A DNA stretch of 7,865 nucleotides, from NCBI GenBank assembly GCA_021741945.1, contig JAIOWV010000058.1:1-7865 (forward strand), read 5' to 3'. Of the stretch, positions 6,110-7,865 are shown one piece after another. Origin of the DNA: Pontimonas sp. (GTDB lineage: Bacteria > Actinomycetota > Actinomycetes > Actinomycetales > Microbacteriaceae). The notes beneath the pieces were generated by a model that saw nothing but the letters and a program-made list of their open reading frames with translations, had not been told where the DNA came from and searched no databases. The translations under genes were made by a program, and so were the position numbers. Each line of letters begins with the position of its first letter. The first letter of the stretch is position 1.

Positions 6110-6892
6110 AAGTTGTGTTCTAAGCTCCGCCAAGCGGGCTTGGATACTGCCATCAATCACGTCGTCGCCGACGCGAATCTTCATGCCACCGACAACGTCG
6201 GGGTTGATTACCTCGGCCACATAGTGGTCGCGGCCATAGTTCTTGCCAAGAAGCTTCTCAACGCTTGCGCGCTGGGCTTGATTCAACGACTTGGCGACAC
6301 TCACCACAGCAAGGCCCTTGCCATGGTGGTCTGCAACCGCCACCGCAGCGGATTGAAGCATCGCGCCAATCCTCCGACCGCGGGGGTCAGAGACCAGATG
6401 ACGGGAAATAGCGAGGGCTTCCCCGGAGACCTTCTTACCAAGCAGCGAACCCATCAGGTTGGCGCGAGCGCTGGGGTGAGCACGTTTTGATCCAAGCCCC
6501 AGCTCGAGTTCTGCATTCGAGTGCACGAGTGAGGAAATCGCCAAGAGCTCACCGACAAGATCAGTCTTGGCGTCCACGCTGCCCGCACAGACCCGAATGC
6601 CCAGGTCCTCCAGGGCTTCCTGGAGGTCTTCAGCGCTCGACCACCTCATGGACACGAGTTCATCCACAATCTTCTTCGCATCGGTGGACAGCGATGCGAA
6701 TGCCTGGGCAGCGAGCTGCTTCCTCGCAGAAGCCTCAGATGCTGAATCGCTCAGCGCGCTACGCAGGGCGGGTGAACCAGACAACCCAAGTGCAGCAGCG
6801 AACAGGTTTTCCGCAAGCGGAAGACCCAGCGTGCTGCGACCGGCCAGGAGAGTCCTGGCCTGGTCGAGGGATTGTCTGGTTTGAGCGCCCAT
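6101..6892 (-). CDS. atpH: ATP synthase delta subunit (F1, stator link)
   Basis: Delta joins the top of the F1 head to the b-subunit stalk. The 263-aa product is longer than the roughly 177-aa E. coli protein but typical of actinobacteria, which carry an extended delta. The conserved C-terminal signature VVGGMKIRVGDDVIDGSIQARLAEL (about 233-257) gives the family away, and the preceding domain is a helical bundle rich in Ala, Leu and Ser. The start is an ATG at 6892, two bases after the atpF stop. The only Shine-Dalgarno-like bases (GAAGG) are about 13 bases upstream, so coupled translation with atpF is likely. An 8-bp hairpin lies just inside the coding start. Confidence 0.96.
   Translation of the reverse strand: MGAQTRQSLDQARTLLAGRSTLGLPLAENLFAAALGLSGSPALRSALSDSASEASARKQLAAQAFASLSTDAKKIVDELVSMRWSSAEDLQEALEDLGIRVCAGSVDAKTDLVGELLAISSLVHSNAELELGLGSKRAHPSARANLMGSLLGKKVSGEALAISRHLVSDPRGRRIGAMLQSAAVAVADHHGKGLAVVSVAKSLNQAQRASVEKLLGKNYGRDHYVAEVINPDVVGGMKIRVGDDVIDGSIQARLAELRTQLAG
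6842..6860. other. Hairpin just inside the atpH coding start
   Basis: GGCCAGGA (6842-6849) and TCCTGGCC (6853-6860) form a perfect 8-bp stem with a 3-base loop. On the mRNA it begins 32 bases after the first base of the atpH start codon. It encodes residues near QARTLLAGR. Such a structure could slow ribosomes or mark an RNase site near the atpF/atpH junction, but codon choice in an Ala/Leu/Gly segment could produce it by chance. Confidence 0.35.
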
Positions 6893-6894
6893 GG

Positions 6895-7488
6895 TTAGCG
6901 TGTGGCCTTCTTCTTCGCCGGAGCCTTGGCTGCAGTCTTCTTAGGCGCAGCCTGCTCCTTGTCGAGATCGGCAAGGAGGCGGTCAACAACCGAGGCCGCT
7001 TTTGCGTCTTCGCTCAAGCGCTCCTGGACCACCGCGGCAGCAAGGTCCAGAGCAAGAGCTCCGACCTCTTTGCGCAGGGAGAGCACGGCCTGGTGGCGTT
7101 CGGCTTCGATCTGGGCGCTCGCGGCTTGGGCAATGCGATTCGCTTCGGTCTGTGCACTGTCCTTCATTTCCTGAAGGATTACAGCGCCTTCCTGGCGAGC
7201 CTTATCCCTGATCTCAGACGCTTCAGCCCGAGCATCAGCGAGGAGCTTGTTGTACTTGTCGAGCGCCTTCTTTGCCTCGAGCTGAGCGGACTCTGCTTGG
7301 GCAATACCGCCTTCAATCACGCTGGAACGCTCATCCAAAGTCTTCTGCAGTCTTGGCAACACGACGCGCCAGAACAGGAACAAGACCAAAGCGAACGGAA
7401 TGATCGACCAGACAATGTCATAGATCGCCGGGAGCAGAGGGTTAATCGTGCTCCCTTCCGCTGCGAGAAGGATTGCGTTGGTGTGCAT
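6895..7488 (-). CDS. atpF: ATP synthase b subunit (Fo, peripheral stalk)
   Basis: Subunit b is the membrane-anchored stator arm. The 197-aa product has a short N-terminal stretch, one membrane helix at about 21-44 (AIYDIVWSIIPFALVLFLFW), then LPRLQKTLDERSSVIEGGI and a long charged coiled coil to about residue 145. The conserved end domain (ALALDLAAAVVQERL, ASVVDRLLADLD) binds delta. After residue 178 there is an unusual tail of Lys, Ala, Pro and Thr (EQAAPKKTAAKAPAKKKATR). The ATG at 7488 lies seven bases after the atpE stop. A better start is not visible, and the ribosome binding site is weak (AGG a few bases upstream), so coupling to atpE is likely. The gene is intact. Confidence 0.96.
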   Translation of the reverse strand: MHTNAILLAAEGSTINPLLPAIYDIVWSIIPFALVLFLFWRVVLPRLQKTLDERSSVIEGGIAQAESAQLEAKKALDKYNKLLADARAEASEIRDKARQEGAVILQEMKDSAQTEANRIAQAASAQIEAERHQAVLSLRKEVGALALDLAAAVVQERLSEDAKAASVVDRLLADLDKEQAAPKKTAAKAPAKKKATR

Positions 7489-7495
7489 CAGTTGC

Positions 7496-7732
7496 CTATC
7501 CGGTGAAGATGAAGTAGGTTGCGATACCGATGAACGCCAGTGCTTCAGTAAAGGCGATACCGATATACATCAGAACCGTCAGGCGGCCCTGAAGTTCAGG
7601 TTGACGAGCGACCGATTCAATGGTCTTGCCCACCACGATGCCCACGCCAATTGCGGGGCCGATAGCAGCGAGACCGTAACCGACCGTCGCAATGTTTCCA
7701 GTGAGTTCGGCGATTACCGAGGTTGTGTCCAC
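7496..7732 (-). CDS. atpE: ATP synthase c subunit (Fo rotor ring)
   Basis: This 78-aa proteolipid forms the ring that turns as ions cross the membrane. It has two membrane helices, about 13-37 and 50-76, joined by the polar loop with Arg43-Gln44-Pro45. Helix 1 carries the glycine-packing pattern GYGLAAIGPAIGVGIVVG. Helix 2 holds the ion-carrying Glu63 in FTEALAF. The residues next to it are hydrophobic rather than the Thr/Ser ligands of sodium-type rings, so proton coupling is expected. The start is a GTG at 7732; the nearest ATG (7748) is out of frame. AAGGA lies at 7740-7744, seven bases upstream. A perfect hairpin occupies the spacer between atpB and this site. Confidence 0.97.
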   Translation of the reverse strand: MDTTSVIAELTGNIATVGYGLAAIGPAIGVGIVVGKTIESVARQPELQGRLTVLMYIGIAFTEALAFIGIATYFIFTG

Positions 7733-7737
7733 AGGTG

Positions 7738-7746
7738 TTTCCTTCC
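7738..7746 (-). promoter_or_regulatory. Ribosome binding site of atpE
   Basis: GGAAGGAAA on the minus strand, with AAGGA seven bases before the GTG at 7732, is one of the two best-placed Shine-Dalgarno sequences in the operon. It fits the need for many c subunits per complex and may compensate for the GTG start. Confidence 0.65.
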
Positions 7747-7752
7747 ATGTTG

Positions 7753-7777
7753 TCAGCCCGATGGCGTATCGGGCTGA
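7753..7777. promoter_or_regulatory. Perfect 10-bp hairpin between atpB and atpE
   Basis: TCAGCCCGAT at 7753-7762 pairs fully with ATCGGGCTGA at 7768-7777 around a 5-base loop. On the mRNA it starts three bases after the atpB stop and ends seven bases before the atpE ribosome binding site. No T-run follows, so it is not an ordinary terminator. It is most likely a structured RNA element that marks cleavage, protects the downstream message, or keeps the atpE start region open; which of these is inference. Confidence 0.6.
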
Positions 7778-7780
7778 GGT

Positions 7781-7865
7781 TTAGTGTTCTTCCGCCAGCG
7801 CGAGCTGGAGGTAGACGGCGGTCAAGAGGGTAAAGACGTAGGCCTGAAGTACAGCCACCAGTATT
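7781..7865 (-). CDS. atpB: ATP synthase a subunit (Fo proton channel), C-terminal fragment
   Basis: Only the last 27 codons and the TAA stop are inside the window; the gene continues past the right edge. The translated end is ILVAVLQAYVFTLLTAVY followed by LQLALAEEH. This matches the last membrane helix of subunit a, in which the LQAYVFTLLTAVYL core is strongly conserved (E. coli has LQAFIFMVLTIVYL and also ends in EEH). Subunit a forms the two half-channels that load and unload protons on the c-ring; the essential arginine lies upstream, outside the window. Its position directly before atpE is the standard Fo gene order. Confidence 0.95.
   Translation of the reverse strand, partial: ILVAVLQAYVFTLLTAVYLQLALAEEH

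Noticed and set aside
6487..7506. 339-codon open frame on the plus strand opposite atpH and atpF
   Set aside because: It spans two real genes on the other strand, and its Arg/Ser/Leu/His-rich translation looks like a shadow.
1..7865. CRISPR arrays, tRNA or rRNA genes, insertion sequences, prophage or toxin-antitoxin genes
   Set aside because: I saw no spaced direct repeats, no tRNA-like folds, no transposase or recombinase motifs and no terminal inverted repeats; the window is filled by the listed genes.

Overview
The window is a stretch of core chromosome, probably from a high-GC actinobacterium close to Microbacteriaceae. This rests on the ATP synthase gene order, the long fused-type delta subunit (263 aa), the short epsilon subunit, the subunit-alpha C-terminus ending near EDINQEKIVKRKR, and the close gene packing. 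The taxonomic placement is inferred from recalled family resemblance, not from a search.

Layout, left to right. Positions 3-632 (+) hold the 3' part of a coiled-coil-rich protein whose beginning lies outside the window. Its end overlaps ogt (529-1008, +), a methylated-DNA--protein-cysteine methyltransferase with an intact PCHR active site. ogt converges on yaaA (1005-1760, -), and the two stop codons share the palindrome CTAG. From 1764 to the right edge everything lies on the minus strand. In transcription order it is the F1Fo ATP synthase operon: atpB (only its last 27 codons), atpE (c), atpF (b), atpH (delta), atpA (alpha), atpG (gamma), atpD (beta) and atpC (epsilon), followed 3 bases later by yaaA. 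The spacers are 48, 7, 2, 48, 29, 16 and 2 bases, so a single transcript with translational coupling is likely. No promoter is visible; it should lie beyond the right edge, upstream of atpB.

The subunits together form the proton-driven rotary ATP synthase. AtpB and the AtpE ring make the proton path, AtpF and AtpH the stator, and AtpG and AtpC the rotor stalk. AtpA3AtpD3 is the catalytic head. YaaA (peroxide and iron stress) and Ogt (alkylation repair) are protective functions next to the operon; no functional link is shown.

Nothing here looks like an undescribed system. The points worth a second look are a perfect 10-bp hairpin between atpB and atpE, hairpins at the two ends of atpH, an epsilon subunit without its C-terminal helical domain, a Lys/Ala-rich tail on subunit b, yaaA as the last gene of the operon, the shared stop site, and the doubtful end of the first gene. 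No stretch over 300 bases lacks a gene.
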